Shown: one piece after another, positions 46,225 through 54,384 of the stretch
How positions within the stretch are numbered: the stretch's first letter is position 1
Layout: each line of letters begins with the position of its first letter
Assembly: GCA_024230435.1 (NCBI GenBank)
Contig: JAAERL010000611.1
Location: 19,572 to 83,571, forward strand
Reading direction: 5' to 3'
Origin: Desulfobacteraceae bacterium
GTDB lineage: Bacteria; Desulfobacterota; Desulfobacteria; Desulfobacterales; Desulfosarcinaceae
DNA length: 64,000 nt
Position numbers and translations under genes: made by a program
Notes under the pieces: generated by a model
Databases searched by the model: none
Told to the model about the DNA's origin: nothing
What the model saw: the letters and a program-made list of their open reading frames with translations, nothing else

Positions 46225-46261
46225 AAAAAGGCTTAATCCTTAAGGGTTAGGCCTTTTTTTT
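46225..46261 (+). terminator. Intrinsic terminator after atpE
   Basis: Stem AAAAGGCTTAATCC / GGGTTAGGCCTTTT around a short TTAA loop (with G-U pairs), ending in a run of eight T. It closes the atpZ-atpI-atpB-atpE operon 35 bases after the atpE stop. Confidence 0.8.
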
Positions 46262-46960
46262 GTTTAGTGTGGCAAAAGTTCCAAATAGTTTGGTATTGAG
46301 CCGGGTTTGGAATTATTTTCAGAAGCATCAATGGGTATTAGACTCATTTTTTTTCGATTATTGACGTAATGCAACAAAGCGAATGCAAAGACAGACAAGG
46401 GTGAAAGCTTTGTGTCTTATAACTCATGAGAGAATAACTATTGTTTATCTATGATTGGCCAATTTGACCATGGACGCTAACTAATTGATCATTGGTGAAC
46501 AAACGCTAAATGTGTTTTAGTCACTCAATAGGCGTAGTCCCGCAATTGCCCCGCCACTAATCGTACGTCATTTCTAAAATGTAGAAAATCGCAGGAAAAT
46601 CGAGTTAGAACTAGAATCGAATTTCGTGAAATATTTTTCATATCCATGGATCTGCCTAAAATATTTAAAAATATAGACGTGTTAAAAACCCGCGGGAATA
46701 ACGCCTATTGCGTGTCAAATAAAAATATATGGTGTAATATTAGTATGTTAATAAGTGTATGAATAACAGTAAATCTGCAGTTGATGGAATTCCGATCTTT
46801 CGGTTTGACAAGGTCTGATGTCTGAATTAATAATCGCCCCATCATTTCGGTGAAAGGTCATTTTATCTAATTATTCATATCTATTTTTGACGAAATATAT
46901 CCCTTTACGTTCGCCGGGAATGGAATACGTAGTGGTAATTATTATTAATTTTTTATTATT
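46262..46960. other. Long AT-rich non-coding gap upstream of dnaA-like gene
   Basis: No gene seen. A short match to the right end of repeat family A (TTGGCCAATTTGACCATGGA, about 46456-46475) may be a fragment. TTGACA at 46805-46810 with a 17-base spacer to TAATAA (46828-46833) is a possible promoter. The 60 bases before the gene are extremely AT-rich. I searched for the DnaA box consensus TTATCCACA on both strands and found none, so an origin is not called. Confidence 0.4.
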
Positions 46961-46982
46961 AGGATCTTATTATAAAGATCTA
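46961..46982. promoter_or_regulatory. Dyad upstream of the dnaA-like gene
   Basis: GATCTT (46963-46968) and AAGATC (46975-46980) form an inverted repeat around ATTATA, ending 20 bases before the ATG at 47001. Position and symmetry suit an operator or leader hairpin. Function is inferred from position only. Confidence 0.35.
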
Positions 46983-47000
46983 TAGATAAGGCTTAGTTGA

Positions 47001-48353
47001 ATGGAGCTCATTTGGCGGCAAATTAAAGAGTCATTGGTTCAAAAGATGCCATCCCACACCTATCGGATGTGGATCGAGCCGTTAGAAGTAGGCAATGCCG
47101 GAGAGGATACACTTCAACTCGTCTGTCCGAACCCATACTTTCGCAAGCGAGTACTTGATTATTTTTTACCGGAAATAAAAGCGGAAGTGCAGCATATCAC
47201 AGGAAAGAATATTGATTTAGATTTGAGGATTGCAGCCGCTGATAAGCGTCCTGAAGACAGTGTTTCCAATGCTCCCCCTCAACAGTTGCAATTGTGCCTG
47301 CCCGAAATAAACATACCGTCGAATTATGGGCGCTTGCTGCGTGACGATTACACTTTTGATCAATTTGTAGTTGGAAAAAGTAACGACTTTGCATATTCGG
47401 CCGCATTATCTTTAGCTGTTCGAAAGAATATACAACAATCCTCTTTGTTTCTACTGTCCAAGGCCGGATTGGGCAAAAGTCATCTTGCACAAGCCGTTGG
47501 TCACCAGATTTTAAGGAATCAGCCAAAAGAACGTGTGTATTATATGACCGCTGAGGATTTTGCCAATGAAATGGTGTCCTCCTATAGATCAAACTCTATC
47601 AGCGCTTTTAAGGAAAAATACCATAAACTTTGTGATGTTCTTTTGTTAGATGACATACACCATTTGAGTGGAAAGAATCGAACGCAAATTGAATTGGCCC
47701 ACACCTTGGATTATTTGATCAACGAAAATAAGAAAATTATTTTTTCAAGTTGTTATGCGCCTTCAGATATTCCAAAACTGAGTGATAATTTAAGGTCCAG
47801 ATTGACTTGCGGGCTTATTTCAAGTATTGAACCGCCCGAATACAGAATGCGGATAAAAATATTAGAACACTACGCCCAAGCTAATTCCTGGCTAATTCCT
47901 AAAGAGATTTTTGAGTATTTGGCGTCAGAGTTGACACAGGACGTGCGCCAATTAAAAAGCGGGATGAGCGGGATGATTGCTAAATCTTCCTTGTTGGGAC
48001 GTCCCATAGATCTTGGACTGGCAAAAGATGTTATTCGGAATATGGTGCAAAAGAATGAGGATATTTCTGTTAGCACCATCAAAAAGCTCGTTTGTAAATA
48101 TTATAATATTTCTATTAAAGATCTTGTTTCCAGCTCTCGGAAACAAGCTATTGTGCGTCCTCGGCAAGTTGCAATGTATTTAGCCCGCCGATTTACAGAT
48201 CAGCCATTACAATCCATAGGAAAAAGCTTTAACCGTTATCATGCCACCGCTATGCACTCTATCGGCGTTGTGGAGCGAGGTATTCGCCAAGGCGCAAGCG
48301 TTCAGAAACATGTGGAGTATTTATCAGGCAAGATAGAAAAAGGTGACTATTAA
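47001..48353 (+). CDS. dnaA: Divergent DnaA-family replication initiator protein
   Basis: A 450-residue protein with all four DnaA domains: domain I (MELIWRQIKESLVQKMPSHT), a short linker, AAA+ core (about 118-330) and C-terminal DNA-binding domain (about 355-450). Walker A reads SKAGLGKSH (residues 153-161) where typical DnaA has GGTGLGKTH, so the first glycine is lost. Walker B is LLLDDIHHL. The DnaA-box-binding signature, normally GRDHTTVLHA, is NRYHATAMHS (411-420). No dnaN, gyrB or rpmH lies nearby. It may be a second DnaA paralogue; whether a canonical copy exists elsewhere cannot be seen. The stop codon is formed at the edge of repeat B4. Confidence 0.85.
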   Translation: MELIWRQIKESLVQKMPSHTYRMWIEPLEVGNAGEDTLQLVCPNPYFRKRVLDYFLPEIKAEVQHITGKNIDLDLRIAAADKRPEDSVSNAPPQQLQLCLPEINIPSNYGRLLRDDYTFDQFVVGKSNDFAYSAALSLAVRKNIQQSSLFLLSKAGLGKSHLAQAVGHQILRNQPKERVYYMTAEDFANEMVSSYRSNSISAFKEKYHKLCDVLLLDDIHHLSGKNRTQIELAHTLDYLINENKKIIFSSCYAPSDIPKLSDNLRSRLTCGLISSIEPPEYRMRIKILEHYAQANSWLIPKEIFEYLASELTQDVRQLKSGMSGMIAKSSLLGRPIDLGLAKDVIRNMVQKNEDISVSTIKKLVCKYYNISIKDLVSSSRKQAIVRPRQVAMYLARRFTDQPLQSIGKSFNRYHATAMHSIGVVERGIRQGASVQKHVEYLSGKIEKGDY

Positions 48354-48516
48354 GGCGATTTGTGTTTAATAATTATACCATCTTGCATGTCTTTTTTTCC
48401 GTCTTGTGTGTTATGCCAAAGGTGCGAATACGTTAAGTGTGCAAACTTTGGCATGCCTTGAAGGCGAAAAAAAATCTAAGCCCAATATGGTATATTCTTT
48501 TCTTCCAATCGTTTAA
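48350..48516 (+). repeat. Repeat family B, copy B4
   Basis: Starts TTAAGGCGATTTGTGTTTAA at the dnaA-like stop codon and ends CAATCGTTTAA. It carries ATACCATCTTGCATGTC on the left, GTTATGCCAAAGGTGCGAAT in the middle and AAGCCCAATATGGTATATTC on the right, nearly identical to B2. The central GATCAGC block of B2 is missing here, a short internal deletion. Confidence 0.8.
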
Positions 48517-48550
48517 GATTTTATATTCTTTGACAAAAAATTGTCTTGAT

Positions 48551-48588
48551 TTAGAGCCGCGGATAATTTTGACCTTTCACGGCTCTAA
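48551..48588. repeat. Perfect 9-bp inverted repeat, possible mini family C element or terminator
   Basis: TTAGAGCCG (48551-48559) pairs perfectly with CGGCTCTAA (48580-48588). The outer eight bases equal the tips of repeat family C (TTAGAGCC / GGCTCTAA). It could be a deletion form of C or a hairpin terminator between the converging dnaA-like gene and the Cys-protein gene. The rest of 48517-48716 shows nothing else. Confidence 0.35.
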
Positions 48589-48716
48589 CTCTAAATATTG
48601 CGTATGCATGCTTTTATTGCGGCCTAATTTGCCTATTTCCAGATGGGCGCTAATAGATTGAATGATTGGGGGATTTTACAACTTGTCCTGATTCTTTTTT
48701 ATAAAAGACTTAAGTT

Positions 48717-48914
48717 TTATTGAATGCTATGTGGATAATCCTGGCTTTCCATAAAATCCTCCAAGAGTTCCATGCGTATAATTTGATTCTGTTCTATCGC
48801 ACAGCGTAGTCTGAGCAAACAGTGTTTCATGCACAGTGGATTGCTTTTTGTGTAATTGCCGAAACAATCCAAGTGGTGGTCGTCGGATAGTCTATCCCAC
48901 AAATCGTTGAGCAT
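48717..48914 (-). CDS. Small conserved-looking four-cysteine protein
   Basis: A 65-residue protein whose ATG overlaps the suhB stop (TGATG) and is preceded by a GGGGG-rich ribosome site, so it is translated with suhB. Cysteines 17, 28, 32 and 38 are spaced C-x10-C-x3-C-x5-C (DCFGNY, LCMKHC, LRLRCAIE), suggesting a Zn or Fe-S site. No known family is recognised with certainty. It is the last gene of the dnaB-hflX-suhB series. Confidence 0.6.
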   Translation of the reverse strand: MLNDLWDRLSDDHHLDCFGNYTKSNPLCMKHCLLRLRCAIEQNQIIRMELLEDFMESQDYPHSIQ

Positions 48915-49699
48915 CAGGCCCCCTCTTTTTTTAGTAGTCCAAGTAATTGGGAATGAATGTGGCTATTGCTTGCTGCCGTATCCTTTTGATTAATGTCAAA
49001 CACAGTTCCGCTATAGTTTGTAACCATTCCCCCGGCTTCCTGGACAATAATCGCTCCAGCAGCCATATCCCATGGCTTGAGGCCTTCTTCCCAAAAGCCG
49101 TCAAGGCGGCCACAGGCGACATAGCATAAATCCAGAGCGGCAGAACCCATTCGGCGAATTCCCCGGGAGGCCATAATGCATTGACTGAGCCTGTTCATTA
49201 CCGAATGAACCTTAGTGCGGACATCATAAGGGAAACCAGTAGCCAGTAAGCTGTCATTAATCTGATTTGTATTGGACACTTGAATGGGAAGGTTATTCAA
49301 TAAAGCTCCATTTCCTTTTATCGCTGTGAAAAGTTCTCCATTTACAGGATTGAAAACGATTCCTGCTGCCATTTTGCCGTTGCTGGCAAAACCAATTGAT
49401 ACGCAAAAAGTTGGAAATTGATGAGTGAAATTGGTTGTTCCATCTAGTGGATCAATAATCCAGCGGTTTTCGTTGCCGCCGTTATGTTTCCCACTTTCTT
49501 CAGCCAAGATGGAATGATCTGGAAATACATCACGTATTGTGGAAATGATAATTTTTTCAGCGGTAGTGTCGGCTACGGTAACCAGATCAATAGAGCCTTT
49601 TTTGGTAACGCTTTCTATTTTACCCAGGTAATGCTTAAGAACATCTCCAGCCTTGTAGGCTGCCCGTGTTCCAATCTGCATAATGCGATTCAAATCCAT
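48914..49699 (-). CDS. suhB: Inositol monophosphatase family protein (SuhB-like)
   Basis: A 261-residue Mg2+-dependent phosphatase. Metal site motifs are ILAEESG, WIIDPLDGTTNFTHQFP and the C-terminal GLKPWDMAAGAIIVQEAGG. SuhB proteins also help rRNA processing and antitermination in E. coli. It follows hflX by 41 bases, and no ribosome site is visible before the ATG at 49699, which is unusual compared with neighbouring genes. Confidence 0.9.
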   Translation of the reverse strand: MDLNRIMQIGTRAAYKAGDVLKHYLGKIESVTKKGSIDLVTVADTTAEKIIISTIRDVFPDHSILAEESGKHNGGNENRWIIDPLDGTTNFTHQFPTFCVSIGFASNGKMAAGIVFNPVNGELFTAIKGNGALLNNLPIQVSNTNQINDSLLATGFPYDVRTKVHSVMNRLSQCIMASRGIRRMGSAALDLCYVACGRLDGFWEEGLKPWDMAAGAIIVQEAGGMVTNYSGTVFDINQKDTAASNSHIHSQLLGLLKKEGA

Positions 49700-49740
49700 A
49701 ATTAAAACTATTTATCTATTTATATAAAGAAATGTCAAGT

Positions 49741-51390
49741 TTATTCAGTTTCAGTGACCGATTGACCGGCACTTCCAATAAAATCTATGATTGTATTAAT
49801 GAGAGCCGTGAGGCTTTTTTTATCTTTTGCGCAAATAGGAATGCCATCCAGTCTCCGGGCAAGTAGACTAGTTGTTTCTTCGCCGGCTTGATCAATTTTG
49901 TTCAGCGTTTTTATTTGTGGGATGTGTTGAAGGTTTAATTCCCTGAGTATTTTTTCAACCGAATCAATATGGTCCTTGTGTCTGGGGTTGCTGATATCGA
50001 TGACGTGCAAAAGAATATCTGCATTTTCAAGCTCTTCTAAAGTGGCTCTGAAGGCTATCATCAGTTCCTTCGGTAAATCTTGTATAAATCCAACTGTGTC
50101 CGTTATGATGACTTCCATATCCTGGGGAAATCGAAGGCGGCGGCTCGATGGGTCCAGGGTTGCAAATAAACGGCTTTCCGCTAACACCTTGCTCTGGGTG
50201 AGGGTATTGAGAAGGGTCGATTTGCCTGCATTCGTATAACCAATGATAGAGATAATAGGCAGCTTTTTTTGTTCACGTTTGCGGCGTTGTTGTTTTCGGT
50301 GTTTTTGAACAGATTTCAGCGCTTTTTCTAAACGGTTGATTTTATCACGGACACGGCGCCTATTGATTTCAAGTTTTGTTTCACCTGGGCCGCGTCCTCC
50401 AATCCCGCCGGTGAGCCTGGACATGGCTGTATTTTTAGTAACTAGCCGGGGTAAAAGGTATTTTAATTGGGCCAGCTCAACCTGTAGTTTGCCTTCCCTG
50501 CTTTGGGCGCGTTGGGCAAAGATATCCAGTATAAGCTGAGTTCGATCAATGACTTTGAGCTCCACACGGTCTGTAATCGCTTTTATTTGAGACGGATTCA
50601 GTTCCTGGTTAAATATCAGCATGGTCGCACCTGATTGATATGCGCGCATAGCCAGTTCATTGAGTTTGCCCGTACCGATAAGCAAGCGCGAATCGATTTT
50701 TTTGCGCTGTTGCAAAATCGTGTCAATCACCATAATCCCACCTGAAAGGCATAATTCCTTCAGCTCCCGGAGCGAGTCCATGGCAGCCTTGCGCGGCATC
50801 GTTGTCACGCTGATCAACATGGCATGTTCGGCGTAAGGTGTTGTATGAAACGGCGTATGTAGTTGTCCTATTTCATTTTCAAGAGCCTGGATCAGCTCAA
50901 GGCAATTTATGGTGAAATCGTGCGGATTAAGAGGTTCTCTGACTTCATAAGGTTTGTTATCGGATTTTCCCGGAAAAATATGGGCCCAATGGATTAGTTC
51001 TGGATGCCCGTTTTGATTCATCGTCACAGCCGCCATTACATCTAATCGCAACATGGCAAGGTCGGTCAGATCATCTTCGCTTAAAGTTTCATTTTTAAGA
51101 TGGGTATGAACGCAGCGCAATCCTCTGAGCCGGCCCGGGGCAACCCTGTATTCACTCAGGTCGGGGATGAAAATTGTTTGAGCATCACCTACAAGTACGA
51201 AAGCTATCCTGCCGGCTCTATCAATGAGAAGACCAATCTGGCGTTTGATTTCATGACTTAAAAGGGTCAGATCACGGCAAAGATTGGCGGTGATAATCAA
51301 ATCGGTCGTAACTTTACGCCGGTAAAGGTTTTCAAGGCGGCGTAAATGGCCGGCTTTTAGACCGGATGTGTTTCCATAAAGACGTTTCAT
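49741..51390 (-). CDS. hflX: Ribosome-associated GTPase HflX
   Basis: A 549-residue protein. The HflX core has RLLIGTGKLNEL, GGIGGRGPGETKLEINRRR and the GTPase domain with G1 GYTNAGKSTLL, G3 DTVGFIQDLP and G4-like TLNKID. E. coli HflX is 426 residues; here about 160 more lie at the N-terminus (TTDLIITANLCRDLTLLSHE region), a common arrangement in Desulfobacterota. HflX splits stalled ribosomes. The start overlaps the dnaB stop by 4 bases (ATGA). Confidence 0.92.
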   Translation of the reverse strand: MKRLYGNTSGLKAGHLRRLENLYRRKVTTDLIITANLCRDLTLLSHEIKRQIGLLIDRAGRIAFVLVGDAQTIFIPDLSEYRVAPGRLRGLRCVHTHLKNETLSEDDLTDLAMLRLDVMAAVTMNQNGHPELIHWAHIFPGKSDNKPYEVREPLNPHDFTINCLELIQALENEIGQLHTPFHTTPYAEHAMLISVTTMPRKAAMDSLRELKELCLSGGIMVIDTILQQRKKIDSRLLIGTGKLNELAMRAYQSGATMLIFNQELNPSQIKAITDRVELKVIDRTQLILDIFAQRAQSREGKLQVELAQLKYLLPRLVTKNTAMSRLTGGIGGRGPGETKLEINRRRVRDKINRLEKALKSVQKHRKQQRRKREQKKLPIISIIGYTNAGKSTLLNTLTQSKVLAESRLFATLDPSSRRLRFPQDMEVIITDTVGFIQDLPKELMIAFRATLEELENADILLHVIDISNPRHKDHIDSVEKILRELNLQHIPQIKTLNKIDQAGEETTSLLARRLDGIPICAKDKKSLTALINTIIDFIGSAGQSVTETE

Positions 51391-52742
51391 GCCGAATTTT
51401 CAAAACGGGTGTGTGAATTCAGGAAGGTGAGATTAACCGTTCCAACCGGGCCGTTACGTTGTTTTGAGACGATGATTTCAGCCGTTCCCTTATTGGGATT
51501 TGCCCCATCCTTGTTATAAACTTCATCCCTGTAGATAAAGGCTACAACATCAGCATCCTGCTCAAGGGCGCCTGATTCCCTCAAGTCAGACAGCAAGGGG
51601 CGTTTGTCGCTTCTTTCTTCCAGTTTACGGTTAAGCTGGGACAAGGCGATTACCGGGACATTGATTTCTTTGGCAAGAAGCTTGAGAGATCTTGAGATTT
51701 CAGAAATTTCAAGATCTCTGCGTTCAGTGGAAGATTTGCCCTTCATAAGCTGCAGGTAGTCAACAATGACCATTCCCAACCCCTTATCCATTTTCAACCG
51801 TCTGGATTTTGTGCGGATGGAGGTAGCGGATATATCCGGTGAATCATCTATGAATATTGGCGCTTCCGATAATACGCTGGCAGCATCGGTTATTCGATTC
51901 CAGTCTTCCCGGTTTAGAAATCCGCCACGCAGCCTTTGAGAATCCACACGTGCTTCAGAGCCCAATAATCGCATGGACAGCTGTTCTTTGGACATTTCAA
52001 GGGAAAAGATCGCTACCGGAATATTTGCATCCACAGCTGCATTTCGAGCCATATTGAGCGCAAATGCGGTTTTTCCCATACTCGGCCGTGCAGCAATAAT
52101 TACCAGGTCGGAAGGCTGCAAGCCCGAAGTCATATGATCAAGGCGTGTATATCCGGTTGGAACGCCTGTCACTAAAGCACGGTTTTGTTGCCGCTCTTCT
52201 AATGTGGTAATATTGGCATCGACAATCTTATTTAGCGGATGAAATGCCGCCCGGTGTTTATCCTCTGAAATTTCAAAGATTGCGGATTCGGCGAAATCAA
52301 GGACATTATCTACATCGCCGCTTTTTTCATAGCATTGCTGAGTAATTTCGTTGGCTCTGGAAATCATCCGCCGCAGACTTGATTTGTCCCGCACGATGAG
52401 GGCGTAATGTTTAACGCTGACAGCCGATGGAACCGTATCAACCAAACGGGCCAGGTAAGATGCGCCGCCAATTTCTTCAAGTTGATTTTTGTCCCGCAAA
52501 AAATTGGTCAGCGTTACAAGATCCACAGGTTCGGCTCTGGTGAACAATTCCCCAATTGCGGAAAATATTTTTTGATGACTTGTGCGGTAGAAATCTGCGG
52601 GGTTTAAAATTTCCAATATGTCCAGCAGCGTGCTGTTGTCGAGCAATATGGCGCTCAAGATCGATTCTTCAGCTTCGATGCTTTGCGGCGGAAGCTTTTG
52701 AAGACTATGATCTTTGGTATTATTCTGGACGGCTGACTCCAT
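51387..52742 (-). CDS. dnaB: Replicative DNA helicase DnaB
   Basis: A 451-residue hexameric helicase. The N-terminal domain (QSIEAEESILSAILLDNSTL) is followed by the RecA-like core with Walker A ARPSMGKTAFALNMA, Walker B MVIVDYLQLM and ALSQLNRKLEERSDKRPLLS. No intein is present. No clear ribosome site precedes the ATG. A strong terminator between rplI and dnaB suggests that dnaB has its own promoter or depends on read-through. Confidence 0.95.
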   Translation of the reverse strand: MESAVQNNTKDHSLQKLPPQSIEAEESILSAILLDNSTLLDILEILNPADFYRTSHQKIFSAIGELFTRAEPVDLVTLTNFLRDKNQLEEIGGASYLARLVDTVPSAVSVKHYALIVRDKSSLRRMISRANEITQQCYEKSGDVDNVLDFAESAIFEISEDKHRAAFHPLNKIVDANITTLEERQQNRALVTGVPTGYTRLDHMTSGLQPSDLVIIAARPSMGKTAFALNMARNAAVDANIPVAIFSLEMSKEQLSMRLLGSEARVDSQRLRGGFLNREDWNRITDAASVLSEAPIFIDDSPDISATSIRTKSRRLKMDKGLGMVIVDYLQLMKGKSSTERRDLEISEISRSLKLLAKEINVPVIALSQLNRKLEERSDKRPLLSDLRESGALEQDADVVAFIYRDEVYNKDGANPNKGTAEIIVSKQRNGPVGTVNLTFLNSHTRFENSA

Positions 52743-52751
52743 GACGGTGAT

Positions 52752-52795
52752 TTAAAAAAAATCCAAAGGCGCCGGTGTTAAAAATCCGGCGCCTT
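52752..52795 (-). terminator. Intrinsic terminator between rplI and dnaB
   Basis: On the minus strand a perfect 10-bp stem (AAGGCGCCGG / CCGGCGCCTT, at 52795-52786 and 52775-52766) with a 10-base AT loop is followed by GGATTTTTTTT. It ends the rpsF-rpsR-rplI transcript 15 bases after the rplI stop. Confidence 0.85.
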
Positions 52796-52809
52796 GATAA
52801 AAATATTAA

Positions 52810-53253
52810 TTATTCGCCAACAATGTTGACTGTTATTTCCGGTTCCACTTCTTTATATATCCGGATGGGTATTTTGAAAGAGCCCGTCGTTTTAATGGGT
52901 TCTTTCATAAGTACCATTCTTTTTTCAACCTCAATATCCTGCTTTGCCAACGCATCCACGATGTCACGGATGGTGATTGAACCATACAACCGGTCCTCTT
53001 CATGAACTTTGGCTATAATTTTACACTCAACATTTTCAAGCCGATCAGCCATTTGTTGAGCAAATTCTTTTTCCTTGGCAATTTGCAGTTCAAATTTGGC
53101 TTTTTCTTGTAAAAGCAGTTTGCGGTGCTTATCTGTGGCAGGAACAGCTTTGCCCTGCGGCAATAAAAAATTTCTGGCATATCCGTTTGCGACTTCTACT
53201 TCGCTACCGATAATACCCAAAGAGCTTATGGTTTCTTTTAAAATAACTTTCAT
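52810..53253 (-). CDS. rplI: 50S ribosomal protein L9
   Basis: A 147-residue protein starting MKVILKETISSLGIIGSEVE with GYARNFLLPQGKAVPAT, the L9 signature. A long charged helix (about 45-75) links it to the C-terminal domain, as usual. GGAGGTTTTA precedes the ATG. It is third in rpsF-rpsR-rplI. Confidence 0.95.
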   Translation of the reverse strand: MKVILKETISSLGIIGSEVEVANGYARNFLLPQGKAVPATDKHRKLLLQEKAKFELQIAKEKEFAQQMADRLENVECKIIAKVHEEDRLYGSITIRDIVDALAKQDIEVEKRMVLMKEPIKTTGSFKIPIRIYKEVEPEITVNIVGE

Positions 53254-53357
53254 TAAAACCTCCGGCGCCGGTTGGATTCAGACCCAAAAGGGGTTTGCCT
53301 TTCCGGCATTTGGCTTTTTGCAGTAGTGCCTGAGCAATGTGGGAATAAAACCCGTTG

Positions 53358-53624
53358 CTATTCTAATGTGCCAACGAAAGGAAGCAAGGCAATGGTTCGT
53401 GCGCGCTTAATAGCCAATGTCAGTGTGCGCTGATGAGTTGCACATGTTCCGGTGATTCGGCGGGGGATAATTTTTCCCCGCTCTGTGATAAAAAATTTCA
53501 ACACCTTAGAGTTTTTATAATCAATGTTGATACTGCTGTCGGCACAAAAGCGGCATACTTTTCGGCGATGATATACTCTGCGTTTACGTTTACCTGTGGC
53601 TTTGCGGGGGCCTCTTGGTTTCAT
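53358..53624 (-). CDS. rpsR: 30S ribosomal protein S18, zinc-ligand (C+) form
   Basis: An 88-residue S18 protein with [19 protein letters not shown]. Cys24 and Cys27 (CRFC) plus Cys61 and His64 (GTCATH) could bind Zn, unlike the Zn-free form of E. coli. A strong AAAAGGAG lies before the ATG. It binds together with S6, encoded 3 bases upstream. Confidence 0.95.
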   Translation of the reverse strand: MKPRGPRKATGKRKRRVYHRRKVCRFCADSSINIDYKNSKVLKFFITERGKIIPRRITGTCATHQRTLTLAIKRARTIALLPFVGTLE

Positions 53625-53627
53625 AGT

Positions 53628-54101
53628 TTACTCCTTTTCAGTAATCTCGCCGGGTGTGGATTCTGTTTCGCCGGTTTCGGTTTTTTGGGCGGCTTGAGTT
53701 TCACTGACGCCGGAACCATTTTTCTCTTGCGGAGCAGCTGCAGATCCTGTCTGTTCCTTAACCTGCTGGGAACTTTCCGCCACTGCTTCCGACTGGATTT
53801 TTTCAACATCGGCTGTTGGGTCAAGTTGAACAGTCAGAAATTTCATCAACCGGTCATCGATGCGAAAGAACCGTTCTAACTCGGAAACCAAAGATCCCAT
53901 GCCGCAATAATCGAACTTTGCATAATAGCCGCGTGGTTTTTTCTTAATTTCGTAAGCGAGCTTTTTGACGCCCCAATGCTCTTGCTTTATGAGTACGCCT
54001 TCTTTTTGGGAAATGATCTCTTCAATGCGCTCTATTACTGGCTGACGAGCTTCTTCGGACAGATCGGGGTCTATAATAATAATTGTTTCGTACCGTCTCA
54101 T
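53628..54101 (-). CDS. rpsF: 30S ribosomal protein S6 with long acidic tail
   Basis: A 157-residue S6 protein. The ferredoxin-like core (MRRYETIIIIDPDLSEEARQ, HWGVKKLAYEIKKKPRGYYA, RLMKFLTVQL) occupies the first 95 residues. About 60 residues of low-complexity Glu/Gln/Ala/Thr follow; S6 tails vary widely between bacteria. AAGGAGG precedes the ATG. First gene of rpsF-rpsR-rplI. Confidence 0.95.
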   Translation of the reverse strand: MRRYETIIIIDPDLSEEARQPVIERIEEIISQKEGVLIKQEHWGVKKLAYEIKKKPRGYYAKFDYCGMGSLVSELERFFRIDDRLMKFLTVQLDPTADVEKIQSEAVAESSQQVKEQTGSAAAPQEKNGSGVSETQAAQKTETGETESTPGEITEKE

Positions 54102-54124
54102 AGGTCCTCCTTATGGCTAATAAA

Positions 54125-54163
54125 GCCCCGGCATCTTGCCGGAGCAAGGAATAACGGTATTCC
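54125..54163 (-). promoter_or_regulatory. Two-hairpin 5' leader of rpsF, candidate S6:S18 binding site
   Basis: In the predicted mRNA, GGAATACCGTTATTCC (54163-54148) forms a perfect stem with a CCGT loop. Next, GCTCCGGCA-AGA-TGCCGGGGC (54145-54125) forms a nine-pair stem with one mismatch. Both lie between the predicted promoter and the rpsF ribosome site. Many bacteria have an rpsF leader with a conserved CCG that binds the S6:S18 complex for feedback control; the CCG in the first hairpin fits that idea but is not proof. Confidence 0.45.
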
Positions 54164-54181
54164 TTTTTCAAAAACCTGAAA

Positions 54182-54210
54182 TTTCTATCATTGAGCAATC
54201 TGGGTGTCAA
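54182..54210 (-). promoter_or_regulatory. Sigma-70 promoter for rpsF-rpsR-rplI
   Basis: On the minus strand, TTGACA (54210-54205), a 17-base spacer and TAGAAA (54187-54182). This places transcription start near 54175 and gives a leader of about 75 bases containing two hairpins. Confidence 0.6.
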
Positions 54211-54384
54211 GGCATACTTTACCTAATTTGCGGGTGGATATTGTATAGCGGCACTCAAATTTTTAGCGCAATTAAGTTTGTGCAAGGCTATTTCCGGTTT
54301 TCTTGACCGGTCATTTAGAGTCTGATATCTTTCGTCTTTCGTACCAGGATAACTGTTTATAATTTGCAGTGATTTTTGGTAAAT

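Noticed and set aside
46263..47000. A chromosomal origin next to the dnaA-like gene
   Set aside because: The gap is AT-rich, but no DnaA boxes (TTATCCACA or one mismatch on either strand that I could find) and no dnaN, recF, gyrB or rpmH are present.
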